This document shows positions 8,334 to 16,671 of a DNA stretch of 64,000 nucleotides, in pieces. The notes beneath the pieces are model-generated. The model saw nothing but the letters and a program-made list of their open reading frames with translations. It made no database searches and had not been told where the DNA came from. The DNA comes from JANOBD01 sp031411495. Lineage in GTDB: Bacteria; Planctomycetota; Phycisphaerae; Tepidisphaerales; Tepidisphaeraceae. The translations under genes were made by a program, and so were the position numbers. The stretch is taken from positions 39,088 to 103,087 of the forward strand of contig JANOBD010000043.1 in the NCBI GenBank assembly GCA_031411495.1. Reading direction: 5' to 3'. Each line of letters begins with the position of its first letter. Positions within the stretch are counted from its first letter, which is position 1.

Positions 8334-9875
8334 TCACGCCGCGTCCAGAAGCAGGCCCGTGCGCCCCGCCCAGCGGAGTTTGCGGTAGCTGCGGATCGTG
8401 ATGCGGCTGTTTCCAAGCAGCGGGCGAATGCCCTCGGCGGCGCGGTCGTTGTGGTCGATCAGCAGTTGCACCTTCGTCGGCACACTCGCATCGATCGAAA
8501 GCTGCGGCATCGCCATCGCGATCAGTTGCTTGCTCGCGTCGAGCCATGCGACCGCCGCTGCGATCGATTCCATCCCGCTCAGCCCCGAGCCGGCCTGCGC
8601 GACCAGCACCAAGCCGCGGTCCCGCCCGACGGTGACCGTCGCGCCGGCGCACATCGGCGCGGTGATCGGCGTCGCCAACAGCTGCGTGCCGCTCTTGAGG
8701 ACGGCCGCCAGGATCGATGCGCCTTCCGGCAGGTCGATCACTTCGCCAAGTTCGTCGGAGAATGCGGGCATCGAGTCAACCAGCGGCTTGATTGGAATAG
8801 GATGGTGCATGGCGGGCTCCTCGATCGATTCGTTGCTCTTCGGCGATTCTGCAACCTTCGGCAATTCGGTCATCGGCTGCGCGATCGTCGGGATCGACAT
8901 CGGCTGATTTGCCACGGCCGCGCCGACCGATTCGTTTCCGTAGTGTGCGGCATCCGCGTCGGCGTTCGGCGAGAGTTCCAGAAACTCCTGCACGACGCGC
9001 CACTGCGGCGCGTTCGCCAGTTGACCCTTGTCGCGATGCGCGTGGCACCAGAGAATCGTGTGCACCTGCGCGTGCTCGACATCCGGGACGAGCGGATCGT
9101 GCAGCACATCCCAATCCAGAAACTGTCGGCACACGCTCGAAAGCTTCGCAAACGACTTCTGTGCCTGCGCTTCACTCGGCGCATCGACCATCGCGATCGT
9201 GAGTGGGAGCTTCTCGCCTTCGGCGAGGCCCTTGAGCGTTCGGTAACCGCTGACGATGCCGTCGTGATCGCAGGTTGCCAGCAGCGTCCAGTCATCCACC
9301 CGGCGCATCATCTGACGCGATTCGACTCGGCGCTGATCCGACAACACCAGCAGCCAGCGATCGACATCGTGGTTCAGCTCGAGGATCGAGTCGCTCATCC
9401 GGCGAGGATCGAACACGTCACTCACTTCTGCTTCTTCACCGGTCTGCGATTCTTCACAGTCGACGAGTTGGAGCTTGAACTCGCTCGCATCCAGCGTGAG
9501 CAGGCCAATGCGCAGGCCGTTGGCGGTAAGGCTGGCGGCATAGGCGAGCACGGATTCGTGGAGCTGCCCGTTGGACTGCGCGCCGATGATGGCGGTGATC
9601 CGCTTGCGCTGCGCATCCTGCACGTCGCCGGCGTTGATCGACTCATCCGCGAGGGGCGAGGTCGAGTAGCCTCGGACGCTGGCGAACTCTTCCGGCGAAA
9701 GATCGACCGGCTCGTTCGATGCCGCGTGCGGCGCCGCGGAACGCGCCTGTCCCGGAGGAATGCGAACGGGCTTGGCGCGGTTCTCGCCGGCCTGTTCGCG
9801 AAGGCTGGTGAGAAACAGGTGGCTGATTTCGCTCAAAGGGCGACTGGGTTTGTTTTCGTTGTTCGTGTCTGACAT
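8334..9875 (-). CDS. Degenerate MinD/ParA-like (SIMIBI-fold) protein of unknown function
   Basis: The product is 513 residues when started at the ATG at 9875, which has an AGGAC-type site upstream. The longer open frame to 9977 is only a palindromic repeat. Residues 93-130 ('RITAIIGAQSNGQLHESVLA', then 'GLRIGLLTLDAS') have the rhythm of the MinD/FlhG first strand, P-loop, helix and 'LLDAD' strand, but the Walker lysines are lost. Near 255-285, 'PLTIAMVDAPSEAQAQKSFA' resembles the MinD/FlhG 'VVN...A' segment. The first ~90 residues look disordered and the C-terminal ~170 are unplaced. It is encoded just downstream of a ParA-type ATPase and may be its inactive partner. The homology is my reading of the pattern, not a verified hit. 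Confidence 0.72.
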   Translation of the reverse strand: MSDTNNENKPSRPLSEISHLFLTSLREQAGENRAKPVRIPPGQARSAAPHAASNEPVDLSPEEFASVRGYSTSPLADESINAGDVQDAQRKRITAIIGAQSNGQLHESVLAYAASLTANGLRIGLLTLDASEFKLQLVDCEESQTGEEAEVSDVFDPRRMSDSILELNHDVDRWLLVLSDQRRVESRQMMRRVDDWTLLATCDHDGIVSGYRTLKGLAEGEKLPLTIAMVDAPSEAQAQKSFAKLSSVCRQFLDWDVLHDPLVPDVEHAQVHTILWCHAHRDKGQLANAPQWRVVQEFLELSPNADADAAHYGNESVGAAVANQPMSIPTIAQPMTELPKVAESPKSNESIEEPAMHHPIPIKPLVDSMPAFSDELGEVIDLPEGASILAAVLKSGTQLLATPITAPMCAGATVTVGRDRGLVLVAQAGSGLSGMESIAAAVAWLDASKQLIAMAMPQLSIDASVPTKVQLLIDHNDRAAEGIRPLLGNSRITIRSYRKLRWAGRTGLLLDAA

Positions 9876-9893
9876 GGGCGTCCTGCCTGATTC

Positions 9894-9967
9894 AAATGCC
9901 GATTTCCGAATGCCGAGTGTCGAATGAATGCCGACATTCGGCATTTGGCACTCGTCATTCGGCATTT
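9894..9967. repeat. Palindromic repeat of 'AATGCCGA' words (type B)
   Basis: This is a near-perfect hairpin, running from AAATGCCGATTTCCGAATGC to the reverse-complementary end GTCATTCGGCATTT. The centre is GAATGAATGCCGACATTC. It fills the gap between the MinD-like gene (start 9875) and the ParA-CBM gene (stop 9974). It leaves an open frame that artificially lengthens the downstream gene's N-terminus. It shares GAATG/CATTC words with the repeat at 47431-47577. Confidence 0.8.
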
Positions 9968-9973
9968 CTCGAC

Positions 9974-11278
9974 TCACTCGACCTCGACCACGTTATTCAG
10001 TTCGCCGAACTCGTTCGCCTGCACGTAGGTGTTGAACGGATCAGTCACCCAGCGGCCGTCGACGATCATCCGGTAGCGGTAGCGGCCTGGGCGCAGCGGA
10101 AGCTTGGCGACCCAGGTGCCGGGCCGCGTGGAGATAAGCGGCGTGCTCATCGAGCTCCAGTTGTTGAAGTCGCCGGCAAGCATCACGCTGCTGGCGTTTT
10201 CGAACTTGGTGCGGAAGACGACGCCATCCGCTTCGCGCTGGATGCCGTAGATCTCCTCGATCTTCTGCTGCGTCGTCTGGGCTTTTTGCTGGGCGGTCTG
10301 CATCGGACGTTCCAGCGTCGCGATGGCTGCGCCGATCTGGAGCGGCGCCGACTCCTCGGCTTCCGCGAGGCTGACCTCTCCGGTGTCGGTCAGGATCTGC
10401 GTGCTGGAGCGGCCGAACTTGAAGTTGGTGAGCTGCGCGAGCTGCCGCGCACGCTGCACGAGTTCCGCCGGCCGCGAGAGGCGTTCGCCAGGAGTCTCGG
10501 CGACATCGACCGGACGATGGCCCATCAACTCGCGGGCGAGGTTCACGAAATCCTTGTAGCCGCGGCTGCCGGGATCGTATTCGGTAATCGGCTGGCCGAA
10601 GCTAGCCGCTTCCTTGAGCTTGGTGTTGAAATTGATCGTGCTTTCCATCAGGTAGTCGCGGAACTTGGCGCGAAGCTCGGCGAGCACTTCACGCGCCAGC
10701 TTGGTGCGGGTGTCATAGAGCGTCGGCAACACGCGAATGGCGACGTCCTTGTCGAGCTTTTCCTTCAGCTCTTCAAGCGTCTCCATCACCTTCGAAAGCC
10801 CATGAAGACTGAAATAGCCGGTCTCGACGGGCACGATCACTTCATCGCAGGCACGCAGCGCGTTGAAGGTGATCAGGCCGACGGACGGCGGACAGTCGAC
10901 GATCGCCCACTGGTACGTTCCCGCCACGCCGGAGAGCGCGTGATGCAGGCGATCTTCGCGACCGGCGCGGCCGGCGAAGATCTGCTCGAAGGCGGCGAGC
11001 TTGAGGTTCGACGGCGCCAGATCGAAGTCGGTGGCAATCTGCCAGACGATCTCGGCCATCTGCGCCGGTCTCCCGTCCTGCGGCTCGATCAGCGCATCGT
11101 ACATGCTGCGCTCGACCTGCTCTTCCGGAACGGCAAGACCCACGGCGCAGTGGCCTTGCGGGTCCATGTCGACAAGAAGAGTTTTCTGGTTCATCCGCGC
11201 CATGCAGGCGGCGAGGTTGATGGCAGTGGTTGTTTTTCCACATCCACCCTTTTGATTAATGATGGCGATCGTACGCAT
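9974..11278 (-). CDS. ParA-family ATPase fused to a C-terminal glycogen-binding-like (CBM48/AMPK-type) domain
   Basis: The protein has 434 residues from the ATG at 11278, preceded by GGAAGG. Residues 1-260 are a ParA/Soj ATPase: deviant Walker A 'KGGCGKTT' (10-17), 'LLVDMDPQG' (34-42) and 'AIVDCPPSVGL' (about 125). A linker follows, ending in a glutamine-rich helix ('QTAQQKAQTTQQKIEEIYG'). The last ~85 residues ('VMLAGDFNNWSS', 'PGRYRYRMIVDGRWVTDP') are an E-set / CBM48 domain as in AMPK-beta and branching enzymes. ParA proteins position DNA, chemoreceptors or enzyme complexes. A glycan-binding tail suggests it positions, or is tethered to, glycogen or another alpha-glucan. It heads an operon with the MinD-like gene. 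Confidence 0.9.
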   Translation of the reverse strand: MRTIAIINQKGGCGKTTTAINLAACMARMNQKTLLVDMDPQGHCAVGLAVPEEQVERSMYDALIEPQDGRPAQMAEIVWQIATDFDLAPSNLKLAAFEQIFAGRAGREDRLHHALSGVAGTYQWAIVDCPPSVGLITFNALRACDEVIVPVETGYFSLHGLSKVMETLEELKEKLDKDVAIRVLPTLYDTRTKLAREVLAELRAKFRDYLMESTINFNTKLKEAASFGQPITEYDPGSRGYKDFVNLARELMGHRPVDVAETPGERLSRPAELVQRARQLAQLTNFKFGRSSTQILTDTGEVSLAEAEESAPLQIGAAIATLERPMQTAQQKAQTTQQKIEEIYGIQREADGVVFRTKFENASSVMLAGDFNNWSSMSTPLISTRPGTWVAKLPLRPGRYRYRMIVDGRWVTDPFNTYVQANEFGELNNVVEVE

Positions 11279-11698
11279 CGGTGAACCTTCCTTGGACCCT
11301 GACAAGCCGGTCCTCCGGCCTGGAGAATTGCACTTGCGCGCCTGCTCAGCCGGCGCGATCGTTCCTGATGCTCTCAAATCGACTTGGTGAAGCAGGAAAC
11401 TTTAGGTTTATGAGACGAGACAGAAAAATGGGTATTTTCGAAGCCATCGAATCACCTGCTGGCCGAGTCAGGCAAATCGAAATGGGCAGTGGAAAAAGAG
11501 CGGGCGACATCGCCTCCGCAAACGATGCCGCCCACCATACAAACTGATTTGAGCCTTCGATTCTGCACATGCTGTTCTTCCCGGGCAAGCGCAATTCAAA
11601 CAAAATCACATGATGCAGTCCCGCGGACTTTGCTGAACCGGTTCAAACGTCGACTCCGCACTCCGAAACGGCAGACGCTGCCCGCTTCCACACCGCTG
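11279..11698. other. Intergenic region, no gene seen
   Basis: These 420 bases lie upstream of the ParA-CBM gene and downstream of the sugar-nucleotide dehydratase, both on the minus strand. I see no conserved open frame. A small inverted repeat (GGGCGACATCGCC ... GATGCCGCCC, about 11503-11534) and a purine-rich stretch (11400-11440) are the only visible structures. The promoter of the ParA-CBM operon is presumably here, but I cannot identify a convincing -35/-10 pair. Confidence 0.5.
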
Positions 11699-12928
11699 TC
11701 ATGCGGCCAGAATCGTCTCTGCGGGTGTGGCAATTCGCACCATTCCGGGGGGCCGATATTCGTCCAGCACCCGTCCGAGTTGTGCCCGAACCAGTTCCGC
11801 CGGCGAATCAATCACCCGCCGAAGCTGCTCGAGCGCCGCCTCTACACCCTGCGCCGAACGCCGTGGGAGCTCCCAGACGCGAATTCGTTCGTGGCTCGTC
11901 GGCCGCGTGTGCTCATCGTCTCTCGAGAGCTCTTCGAACAGCTTTTCGCCCGGCCGCACCCCGGTGAAACGGATGACGATGTCCTTGTCTTCCACGAGCC
12001 CGGCCTGCGCGATCATCTGCTTCGCCAGGTCGAGGATTCTCACCGGCTCACCCATGTCGAGCACGAAAATCTCGCCGCCCTTCCCGATCGCCCCAGCCTG
12101 CATCACGAGCTGCGTGGCCTCGGGAATGGTCATGAAATACCGGCGCATGTCCGGATGCGTGACCGTCACCGGCCCGCCGGCTTCGATCTGCTTCCGGAAG
12201 ATCGGCACGACACTGCCGGACGAGCCGAGCACGTTGCCGAAGCGCACGGCGAGGAAGCGCGGGGCAGTTTGCAGTCTGCTGTTTGCGGTTTGCAGTAAAT
12301 CACCAGACTGCAAACTGCGAACGGCAGACTGCAAACTGCCCACGCCCTGCACCACCATCTCCGCGAGTCGCTTGGTCGCGCCCATGACGCTCGCCGGGTT
12401 CACGGCCTTGTCGGTGCTGATGAGCACGAACGCGTCGACGCCGCTGTCGCGGGCGAGCTGCGCCACCCGTTGCGTTCCGAAGACGTTGTTCTTGATCGCT
12501 TCGCCGGGATTGGCCTCCATCATCGGCACGTGCTTGTGCGCGGCCGCGTGGAAGACGATGTGCGGACGGTGCTCTGCGAAGACGGTTTCCATCCGCGCCT
12601 GGTCAGTGATGTCGGCGACGCACGGGTGGACGTCGACGCCCATCCACCGCTCGCGCAGCTCTCGGTCGATTTCGAAGAGCGCATTCTCCGCCCGCTCGAC
12701 GAAGATGAGCCGCTCGGGACAGAAGCGCGCCGACTGCCGGCAGATTTCCGAGCCGATCGAGCCGCCGGCCCCGGTGATCATGATCCGCTTGTTCGCGAGG
12801 AATCGCTGCAGCTCTGGCGTGTCGAGGTTGACCGCCTTGCGGCCCAGCAGCGTGTGAAGCTCCGGGCTCGCGGCGAGTTCGGTGGCGGATCTGCGCAGCA
12901 GGAGGGCTCGAACGCGAGAGAACATCAT
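11699..12928 (-). CDS. Polysaccharide biosynthesis nucleoside-diphosphate-sugar dehydratase (CapD/FlaA1-like), with a repeat-derived insert
   Basis: The protein has 409 residues from ATG 12928 or 12925. Evidence includes the NAD-binding 'GAGGSIGSEICRQ' (53-65), 'FHAAAHKHVPMME' (126-138) and 'STDKAVNPASVMGATKR' (171-187). In the latter the usual SDR Tyr is Met, as in UDP-GlcNAc 4,6-dehydratases/5-epimerases of this family. 'RFGNVLGSSGSVVPIF' and 'TGVRPGEKLFEEL' also fit. It lacks the N-terminal membrane domain of full CapD/WbpM proteins, so it is a short soluble form. Residues ~197-222 are encoded by a 78-base palindrome inserted in frame. It should supply a modified nucleotide sugar for surface glycans. 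The stretch upstream of 12928 is antisense to the next gene and not coding. Confidence 0.9.
   Translation of the reverse strand: MMFSRVRALLLRRSATELAASPELHTLLGRKAVNLDTPELQRFLANKRIMITGAGGSIGSEICRQSARFCPERLIFVERAENALFEIDRELRERWMGVDVHPCVADITDQARMETVFAEHRPHIVFHAAAHKHVPMMEANPGEAIKNNVFGTQRVAQLARDSGVDAFVLISTDKAVNPASVMGATKRLAEMVVQGVGSLQSAVRSLQSGDLLQTANSRLQTAPRFLAVRFGNVLGSSGSVVPIFRKQIEAGGPVTVTHPDMRRYFMTIPEATQLVMQAGAIGKGGEIFVLDMGEPVRILDLAKQMIAQAGLVEDKDIVIRFTGVRPGEKLFEELSRDDEHTRPTSHERIRVWELPRRSAQGVEAALEQLRRVIDSPAELVRAQLGRVLDEYRPPGMVRIATPAETILAA
12263..12340. repeat. 78-base palindrome inside a coding sequence (type C, 'TTTGCAGTCTGC')
   Basis: The element runs from GGCAGTTTGCAGTCTGC to the reverse-complementary GCAGACTGCAAACTGCC, with the internal unit GCAGT/ACTGC repeated. 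It is exactly 26 codons long, keeps the reading frame and adds residues such as 'SLQSAVRSLQSG' and 'LLQTANSRLQTA' to the CapD-like dehydratase. In relatives the flanking 'EMVVQ' and 'RFLAVRFGNVLG' segments are almost contiguous. Confidence 0.88.
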
Positions 12929-12985
12929 CTGCGTTATCGGTCGATCGACTGTTAAAAGTTGAATGCCGCGTTTAGCTTCTCCGCC

Positions 12986-13945
12986 ATGTCCAAGCCTCGT
13001 ATCGGAGTCGTCGCCTGTTCGTCGCCGGTCGGTCTGCTCGAACTCGAACTCGGCCTGAAGCGGCTGCGGGATGCCGGCTTTGACGTCGTCGTTCATCCGA
13101 ATACGACCCAGCGCCACTTCGTGAACGCGGGCACCGACGACGAGCGCGCCGCCGCATTGCTCGACTACGCGTATGACGACGCGATCGACCTCGTCTACTG
13201 CGCCCGCGGTGGATACGGCGCGGCGCGCGTCGTGAACAAGCTCGTCGATGCGGCCCGGCAACGCGGAGTCCCGAAGCCGAAGATGCTCGCCGGCTATTCC
13301 GATGTAACCTTCCTCCACGAGTACGTCCGCCAGACCTGGAGCTGGCAGACGCTGCACGCCCCGATGATCTGCGCCGGCCAGACCTCGCCCACGCGGGAAG
13401 AATGGAACGCGGTGGACTCGCTGCTCCGCGGCCAACTCCCGGCGAGACCCTATACGCTCCCGGTGAGATGGCTTTCAACCCCGCCCAACGAGGCGATCCC
13501 TGGCGAACTGATCGGCGGCAACCTGTCGCTTTGGGTGTCGATGGCCGGCACACCGTGGCAGCCGAGCCCGCGCGGAAAAATCCTCTTTTTCGAGGATGTC
13601 GGCGAACCGCTCTATCGGCTGGACCGCATGGTCGTCCAACTGGAACAGGCGAACATGCTCGAAGGCGCGGCCGCGATCGTGCTCGGCGACTTCACCGACT
13701 GCACGGACGAATCGCCGACGATGCTCGAGCCGAACCAGCCGCTCGATGCACCGGACTGGACGAAGCGGGTGCCGATGCGGCCGAAATTGACGCTCGAAGC
13801 GGGACTGCTCGAAATCTTCGGCCGCGTCGCGCAGCGCTTCGGCATTCCTCTGGCAGCCGGTCTCCCCGTCGGCCACGGGCCGAACTTCTGGCCGCTGATG
13901 CTGGGCGCGCCCCATCGTCTCGATTCGGAAACTCTGCGCTTATGA
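12986..13945 (+). CDS. LD-carboxypeptidase (peptidase S66 family)
   Basis: The 319-residue cytosolic enzyme starts at the ATG at 12986; a TTG at 12959 would add nine residues. S66 features are 'DLVYCARGGYGAARV' (68-82), the nucleophile motif 'AGYSDVTFLH' (Ser105), 'IGGNLSLW' and the late 'GLPVGHGPNFWPL' carrying the catalytic His; a Glu near 'LFFEDVGEPLYR' completes the triad. Family members cut the L-Lys/DAP-D-Ala bond of recycled murein tetrapeptides or process microcin-like peptides. It is divergent from the CapD-like gene across about 57 bases. Confidence 0.92.
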   Translation: MSKPRIGVVACSSPVGLLELELGLKRLRDAGFDVVVHPNTTQRHFVNAGTDDERAAALLDYAYDDAIDLVYCARGGYGAARVVNKLVDAARQRGVPKPKMLAGYSDVTFLHEYVRQTWSWQTLHAPMICAGQTSPTREEWNAVDSLLRGQLPARPYTLPVRWLSTPPNEAIPGELIGGNLSLWVSMAGTPWQPSPRGKILFFEDVGEPLYRLDRMVVQLEQANMLEGAAAIVLGDFTDCTDESPTMLEPNQPLDAPDWTKRVPMRPKLTLEAGLLEIFGRVAQRFGIPLAAGLPVGHGPNFWPLMLGAPHRLDSETLRL

Positions 13946-13973
13946 CACGATGCACGCGGCTGACCAGAAATCG

Positions 13974-14930
13974 TTACCGTCGCTGAAACGCTGCGCTGAT
14001 CATTCCTTTGGGCAATGGAACGATTGAATGAAACAGCACGCGCCCGCCGGATTGACCGCGCATGCCGTCATCGAAGTCGTCGAATGACAACTGCTTTGCC
14101 GAGCGACGATCGACACTGCCGTCGAACAGCAACGCGTTCGACGTCTTGCCGTGCCGCGTGCCGGTGATTCGTCGAGTCAGTTGCGGTTCATCCCATACAT
14201 CATGCAGAGTCAACATTCCGATGGTGTCCTCTTCCAAGGGGTACCAGCGGGGTGAGAACCGATTCGAAGATTCAGTGACAAAGACGACGTTGGACGGCCG
14301 GCGAACGGCCGACCAGCGCGAGGTCAAGGTGGTAAAGTTGTCACCCAGCGGCTGCGCACCCCGAATATTTGGCATGGCGTTGGATATGTAGGTTGTCGGC
14401 AGCCAGTCGAAATCGACGAACGGGTGGGCCTTGCATCGGAGAACCTTTAGTTGATGCAGTTCGGACTCCCTCACGTCACGTCGCTGGTTTTGGCGTGCAA
14501 CCGCCAGAAACGGACTTCGCAGTGCGATGTCGCCGTAGTAATTGTTATCCCTGGGAACCCAGTCTCTGTTCACGGTTGCGTAGTTGAGCAGCGACTGGCC
14601 GATGAGACGAAGATTCGACGCACATTCGGTCTGAATCGCGTTGCGGCGCACGATTGAGAGCGTGGGAAGAATGATCGCCGCCAGGATCGACACGATGCAG
14701 ATGCAGACGAGCATTTCGACCAACGTAAAGCCCGTCGCATAGCGCTTTGTGTCGCCAACGACTTCGTTAAGCGCGAGATCCTCATGTCCAGTGACTTGCT
14801 TTCGACCAGCAAACTTGAAGGCAATTCCAGTTACCACGTAAAATGAGTTGCGAGTCAACCCGATCAACGCACTGCTTTCCGCGCTTCTCCAGCCGTAATC
14901 GAAATAATGTCTCAAAGAGTGCGCGTTCAT
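13974..14930 (-). CDS. Prepilin-type N-terminal domain protein (pseudopilin) with a long leader
   Basis: The 318-residue product starts at ATG 14930, preceded by GAGGAG. The type IV/II prepilin cleavage site and helix are clear: 'TGFTLVEMLVCICIVSILAA'. About 66 residues precede the cleavage site, far longer than the usual 6-25, and I see no ATG/GTG closer to it. The remainder resembles planctomycete pseudopilins ('NALLFDGSVDRR' near the end is an 'H-X9-DG'-like tail; 'CKAHPFVDFDWLPTTYISNA'). It is the third gene of an operon, 10 bases after a secreted anchored protein. It probably forms part of a type II secretion-like or pilus-like surface structure. Confidence 0.85.
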   Translation of the reverse strand: MNAHSLRHYFDYGWRSAESSALIGLTRNSFYVVTGIAFKFAGRKQVTGHEDLALNEVVGDTKRYATGFTLVEMLVCICIVSILAAIILPTLSIVRRNAIQTECASNLRLIGQSLLNYATVNRDWVPRDNNYYGDIALRSPFLAVARQNQRRDVRESELHQLKVLRCKAHPFVDFDWLPTTYISNAMPNIRGAQPLGDNFTTLTSRWSAVRRPSNVVFVTESSNRFSPRWYPLEEDTIGMLTLHDVWDEPQLTRRITGTRHGKTSNALLFDGSVDRRSAKQLSFDDFDDGMRGQSGGRVLFHSIVPLPKGMISAAFQRR

Positions 14931-14940
14931 TGGATTCTCC

Positions 14941-16164
14941 TCATCTCGCCGCGTTCGATATGCGCGCTCGACCAGCGGCACGGCACCATTTGAAGGTGAG
15001 CAGCGCGCCAGTCACTAGGACCACAGCCCCGATGAGACCCGTCAAGTAGAGCTTTGACGATCGATTCCGCTCAACCAGCGCCGCCATTTGCGGCTGCCCA
15101 AATCCGAATCGCGGATCCGTATCGAGTGAGACTTTCACTGGAGAAACATCCACGCCGGGCAGGTTGGTTGCAGCCGCGGGTGCTAGCAATTCGGCTTCAA
15201 TCCGGCTCCCGCCAAACTGTATCGACGCCGTCTGGAGTTTCGCCGTATGCTCAATCGCCCAGATCGGGCCATCCTCTGAGTTAGCTGAAACCCGCTTCGT
15301 GATCGCGCATGGCAGAAAGATTTGCGCCGTTTGAGGATCGTTGGTTGTAAACGTTTTCCAGTCATCAAAGAGCATGTGATACGTCTGGGTGGAACCGGGA
15401 AGTACCCACTTGGCTTCAATGATCCGCCCATCGTCGGTTGACACCCGCCACGTCAGCGTGTCGCAATCAGGCCCACCCTTTTCCTGCATCTTTGCACTCG
15501 TCACTCTTCTGGACACGACAAAGGACGAAGCGTCCGGCTCGAGTAACGGTTGATGATCGTTGTCCAAGTCGGCGAATGCGTATTCCACCTTGTCCGCCGG
15601 TGTCGTCCACCACGGATCGCCGCTTCGCGGTTTGGGAGGCGAGAGGAACATGTGAAGTAACTGCGTGTAGCACAACGGCGGCAAGTGGTACGCGCGCGAA
15701 TCAAACGAACCGGGATTGTCGAGCCTTTGCACGACCTTTCCGTCCGAGTCGCGCAGGATGACCGACTTCTCGTCGTTGAGCGAATCGAGTGTCGTACCGG
15801 TCCGCCTTTGCGCGGCAGGATACGCTTCGGCGTTCCTCACGGAGCTGATCTTCGACCGAATCCGAAACCTTGGAAACCGGTCGACGACATTCACCACGCC
15901 TTCGGCGACAATCGGCTGATCGAGCGTTTTCAGACGGGGCGGATATCCTTCGCCATCCCCGGCGCGCATGTTTGAGACCGTGATATCAGCCGTGTAGGAG
16001 TAGCCGTGCGACTCCAGCCAGAGCGCCGATGTTTCCAGCCGTTCTAACAACTTAATCTGCTTCGGATCGAGCTTTTGTTGAAACTCTCCCCATGGCATCT
16101 GGGCGAACACGGCCTGCAACATGGCAGTGCATGCGCAAAGGAACACAAACACGGTCTTCACCAT
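14941..16164 (-). CDS. Secreted, C-terminally membrane-anchored protein of unknown function
   Basis: The 407-residue protein starts at ATG 16164, with GAGGTG 5-10 bases upstream. A classical signal peptide ('VKTVFVFLCACTAMLQAVFA', cleavage after AFA) begins the protein. A single transmembrane helix ('LYLTGLIGAVVLVTGALLTF') followed by a basic tail ends it. The middle (~25-370) is a predicted soluble extracytoplasmic domain with no motif I recognise; 'ERLETSALWLESHGYSYTAD' near the start is helical. It sits between a Cys-rich secreted protein and a pseudopilin, with gaps of 8 and 10 bases, so all three are one operon and probably one surface apparatus. Confidence 0.8.
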   Translation of the reverse strand: MVKTVFVFLCACTAMLQAVFAQMPWGEFQQKLDPKQIKLLERLETSALWLESHGYSYTADITVSNMRAGDGEGYPPRLKTLDQPIVAEGVVNVVDRFPRFRIRSKISSVRNAEAYPAAQRRTGTTLDSLNDEKSVILRDSDGKVVQRLDNPGSFDSRAYHLPPLCYTQLLHMFLSPPKPRSGDPWWTTPADKVEYAFADLDNDHQPLLEPDASSFVVSRRVTSAKMQEKGGPDCDTLTWRVSTDDGRIIEAKWVLPGSTQTYHMLFDDWKTFTTNDPQTAQIFLPCAITKRVSANSEDGPIWAIEHTAKLQTASIQFGGSRIEAELLAPAAATNLPGVDVSPVKVSLDTDPRFGFGQPQMAALVERNRSSKLYLTGLIGAVVLVTGALLTFKWCRAAGRARISNAAR

Positions 16165-16172
16165 GACGCACC

Positions 16173-16568
16173 TCAATTACACATGGTCGGCGATGTCGAA
16201 TCGCAATCAAAGAACGTGTCCTCGTACGTCCCCGCGGGCGGGGCGCACACACACGCGCTGCCATTCCATGTGCAATTCGAATCCATCGATTCGTACGTGC
16301 CGCATGCACCCAGACTCGCCGTGGTGTCCCATCCAGGCGTTGCGTTATTCCCTGTGAGTTCGACGTATTGCGACAACTGACTGCTGCAGCGTGACCAGTA
16401 CGCGTACGCGCCGTTGCAGTCGGTCGAGTTGGTGTGGGACGCACAAGTGATACATTCTGCGTTGCTGCAGGCCACACTACGATAGCTCTCCTTGCAAGCA
16501 GAGTACGCAAGACCAACGAAGGAGATCAATGCGCCACCAACAACCAACTTCGACATGCGCTTAAACAT
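16173..16568 (-). CDS. Small secreted cysteine-rich protein
   Basis: The 131-residue protein starts at ATG 16568, preceded by AAAGG. The N-terminus 'MSKLVVGGALISFVGLAYSA' (residues 5-24) is a signal peptide. The mature part has 12 cysteines and many Ser/Thr/Asn residues ('CSNAECITCASHTNSTDC', 'CTWNGSACVCAPPAGTYED'), consistent with six disulfides outside the cytoplasm. I recognise no family. It is the first gene of the three-gene operon ending with the pseudopilin. The operon looks less GC-rich in wobble positions than its neighbours, so transfer or relaxed constraint is possible. Confidence 0.78.
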   Translation of the reverse strand: MFKRMSKLVVGGALISFVGLAYSACKESYRSVACSNAECITCASHTNSTDCNGAYAYWSRCSSQLSQYVELTGNNATPGWDTTASLGACGTYESMDSNCTWNGSACVCAPPAGTYEDTFFDCDSTSPTMCN

Positions 16569-16671
16569 CTGAGCCTTTCGAAATGACGCGCTCACTATTA
16601 CGCGCGAAAGGCGAAAAAAAACACGATTTTTGTCCGACTGTTGCGAATTGAATCGTTGTCAACACACTTCG

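Noticed and set aside
8451..11284. Two long plus-strand open frames opposite the MinD-like and ParA-CBM genes
   Set aside because: They are Arg/Asp/His/Leu-rich shadow frames with no conserved motifs, mirroring strong genes on the other strand.
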